NCBI RefSeq assembly: GCF_900105885.1
Contig: NZ_LT629780.1
Coordinates: 2,976,001-3,040,000, forward strand
Reading direction: 5' to 3'
From: Pseudomonas guangdongensis
GTDB taxonomy: Bacteria > Pseudomonadota > Gammaproteobacteria > Pseudomonadales > Pseudomonadaceae
DNA: 64,000 nucleotides
The position numbers and the translations under genes are program-made. Below the pieces are notes generated by a model that ran no database searches, had not been told where the DNA came from, and saw only the letters and a program-made list of their open reading frames with translations. The stretch's first letter is position 1. Every line of letters starts with the position of its first letter. Of this stretch, positions 63,401 to 64,000 are shown piece after piece.

Positions 63401-63727
63401 CGAACCACGTTTGGCGAGGTGAACCAGGGAAATCAGCGTATGGGTCTTACCACCACCAAAGGAAGTTTCCAGTCGGTGGATGGCCGGGAGGGAATTATCA
63501 CCAGAAAGGCGACCAAACACGTCCCGAACAACCCGCCGCAAACCCTCCGTCGGAAAGGTTGCCTGAGTGAAGAACAGGCCGGCATCGGTGTAGATGTTGT
63601 CCGTGCTGGTACCCTTTCCTGAGTAGGCATCCAGTACCTGGCTCAACGAAGCCGTGAAAATCTCCGGGTTGAACGATCCCGCGATAATGTCGGGACGGGG
63701 GATGCAGGTCTGCAAAATCGGCTTCAT
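60479..63727 (-). CDS. DUF499 (COG1483-like) AAA ATPase
   Basis: This 1082-residue protein is the first gene of the defence operon. The P-loop is GGGKTHT at residues 91-97 (LETSFGGGKTHT, the family hallmark), and Walker B has Asp201-Glu202 (VLIMMDELAQY). A long helical C-terminus follows, with little low-complexity sequence. The family is related to the large P-loop proteins of BREX (PglY/BrxC). GGAGG precedes the ATG. Its last 8 bp overlap the start of the partner gene. It is probably the energy-using assembly or checkpoint subunit that links methylation to interference. Confidence 0.88.
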   Translation of the reverse strand: MKPILQTCIPRPDIIAGSFNPEIFTASLSQVLDAYSGKGTSTDNIYTDAGLFFTQATFPTEGLRRVVRDVFGRLSGDNSLPAIHRLETSFGGGKTHTLISLVHLAKRGSSIAEVAKEVIEAEFLLPEGSVDIVGIACDEMPVIEPSGEEILPYTLWGELALRLGGENFYRENLKEVTSTAFPGKYFLERLFGTRKVLIMMDELAQYATRYEAAHLGGGDQIGAFLMGLLGYARTHSGISVVVTLASQQDAFRQQTGMLAGVLQQTLGRAVDTDEAEALAEKAGKAILSVVSRDATTTVPVRATEISRVLARRLFVSIDHSAAQETAQAYMAMYQKSGAQLPDQASRADFEQVITNNYPFHPSFISFLTNKLSTVQNFQGTRGVLRVLAMAIRSLWKKNTKLALVHTCHIDLANPDVADEVVGRTGASDLITVLNADVGGADSGSLELGASVAQALDKKNPHPLEFPLYEWTWKVVFLHSLVGRGEGLSSNLFGVSYSEALFETAMPDMTPAQVETALKAIADEAYYLRDNEGRFYAHTDPTEARIVSTIKQGISPDAVGEHLAIVSRKVVTHNSPTFVVAQDVSQPEDIPDKTDRPVLAIVRLDANRIDAEAMITSCGGNTPRLHQNYVFLLVPETVQIKGETWNEDRTNKARYRIERLEDLTRTVLAMRRLDHKPEDFGMTAAKLVESGFKSKLRERELALQTAVSQAYEAIYFPGASGATTKKMIKQAGGEGGQSVDAEILRVLSGEGEMVTMEKATTSEMLILLGQMFFHLSQTPSIEQIRSQLAQNRRWPILEQKNVLDTLLRAGVERGQWCLYRFTSAEDQKPAEFYSRDTGALPMDLNLSQAGWKLVSVQGALQRGWNPQAEPAPEQVEQWVAQAMQLKPHTKVADVLAAVKQQHGEIKDSTILTAIDNAVQKAKVYTYTPTESNDPVPAGEGTAPDLVYGSNAYFHKTSVNDILITPAEASEYGWVEPEDTRFTAQGKQLAEVLHANLRKLGSLYAKGANTRIDLLRMSGLELPEGGKINIDLVKVSPKEMKLLAELFEVLGDLTKQGSETQAQIDIHQVPESCAFFDLVKHTNE

Positions 63728-63914
63728 CGTGCCTCCGTGTCTGATCCATGCTCGGGAGGCGAGCCAAACGCCCTGCCTACCGGACTCCTCGATGGCCGTT
63801 AGCCATACTGAAAACTGCTGTACATCGTACTTGATTGGCTACAACGAACGCACATCTGCGGCGGAGCATAGAAGCAAGGGGAGCTCTCATGCTGGAGAAA
63901 TGCGAAACGAGAGG

Positions 63915-64000
63915 TCACTCATCCCACCGCCCATCGTTGTCCAGATCCCGATCCGAACCGCCCTGGTCGTAATCCCAGCGCTTGTCGTTATCGAGATCAC
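63915..64000 (-). CDS. Acidic repeat C-terminus of a protein entering from the right edge
   Basis: The last 27 codons of a frame read from the right edge and end at TGA (63915-63917). They encode two copies of a D-x-D-N-D-x-R-W-D unit (DLDNDKRWDYD and DLDNDGRWDE), which resembles calcium-binding acidic repeats. The rest of the protein lies outside the window. It is on the same strand as, and upstream of, the defence operon. The 187-bp gap to the ATPase start shows no gene and no strong promoter I can identify. Confidence 0.5.
   Translation of the reverse strand, partial: DLDNDKRWDYDQGGSDRDLDNDGRWDE

Larger units (their letters stand above)
40880..64000. mobile_element. Integrative genomic island, left part
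   Basis: The left border is the tRNA-Pro core, followed by the tyrosine recombinase. The content is typical of integrative elements (DUF932, YqaJ, gp3-like, RadC) and ends, within the window, in a defence gene set. Base composition drops from strongly GC-rich to visibly lower, most clearly past 52.6 kb. No conjugation genes are seen in this part. The right end lies outside the window. Confidence 0.8.

Noticed and set aside
52670..63727. Classifying the defence set as BREX or DISARM
   Set aside because: No PglZ, BrxA/BrxL, DrmA or DrmB homologue is visible; the shared methylase, ATPase and PLD/helicase families alone do not define either system.
1..64000. CRISPR array
   Set aside because: No regularly spaced direct repeats with unique spacers were found on reading both strands.

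Overview
The window is a high-GC chromosome segment from a pseudomonad. The evidence for this is the gene content and order (dapC–Spx-like–dapD; csdA–csdE–tcdA; an ndvB-like synthase beside dapE and rlmA; deaD near a class II DAHP synthase) and an elongation factor P with arginine at position 32 next to the EF-P arginine rhamnosyltransferase gene earP. I cannot name the species. Positions 1 to about 40.8 kb look like ordinary core chromosome. From about 40.88 kb to the right edge is the left part of an integrated genomic island, visibly less GC-rich, especially past 52.6 kb.

Core region. 1-2.5 kb: end of dapC, a small membrane protein, a Spx-like protein and dapD; dapC and dapD, with dapE at 8 kb, belong to the succinylated lysine/diaminopimelate pathway. 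2.6-5.1 kb: sulfur mobilisation and tRNA t6A cyclisation (csdA, csdE, tcdA). 5.3-12 kb: a GH17-GT2 glucan synthase, dapE, rlmA, an unusual cold-shock-domain/transmembrane/RNase Sa-like fusion with its own barstar-type inhibitor, and a CspA-family gene. 12-16.6 kb: a four-gene Gld-like ABC export cluster. 16.7-30 kb: a large membrane diguanylate cyclase, cobS, tpm, a DODA dioxygenase, deaD, a spermidine-synthase-like gene, DAHP synthase, a TSUP permease, a LysR regulator, efp and earP. 30.1 kb: tRNA-Ser(GGA). 30.6-39.7 kb: mostly small conserved genes plus rlhA, ppiC, zapA and its partner, a YebC-family gene, two acetyltransferases and yjdM. This last block is bracketed by two inverted 344-bp copies of one sequence, each close downstream of a tRNA locus.

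Island. The left junction is a 45-bp 3' piece of a tRNA-Pro(GGG) gene, running from the anticodon loop to CCA, followed by short repeats and a tyrosine recombinase with all six catalytic residues. Next come an ATPase/pRiA4b-ORF3 pair and a plasmid/ICE-style module (zinc-ribbon glycine-zipper protein, DUF932, YqaJ exonuclease, gp3-like protein, RadC). After these lie small secreted or unknown proteins and an AAA-ATPase-like/PD-(D/E)XK protein.

The right end (52.7-63.7 kb, minus strand) is a four-gene set that I read as an anti-invader defence system. It comprises a DUF499 (COG1483-like) ATPase, a small partner, a DUF1156 zinc-ribbon adenine methylase (COG1743-like) and an SNF2 helicase with an N-terminal phospholipase-D-like domain. 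The first three genes are tightly spaced or overlap. A strong terminator separates the methylase from the helicase, and the middle of the methylase is abruptly AT-rich, suggesting exchange of its recognition region. It shares families with BREX type 3 and DISARM but has no PglZ or DrmA/DrmB in view. It is closest to helicase-methylase-ATPase candidates already catalogued, so it may be a little-studied type rather than wholly new.
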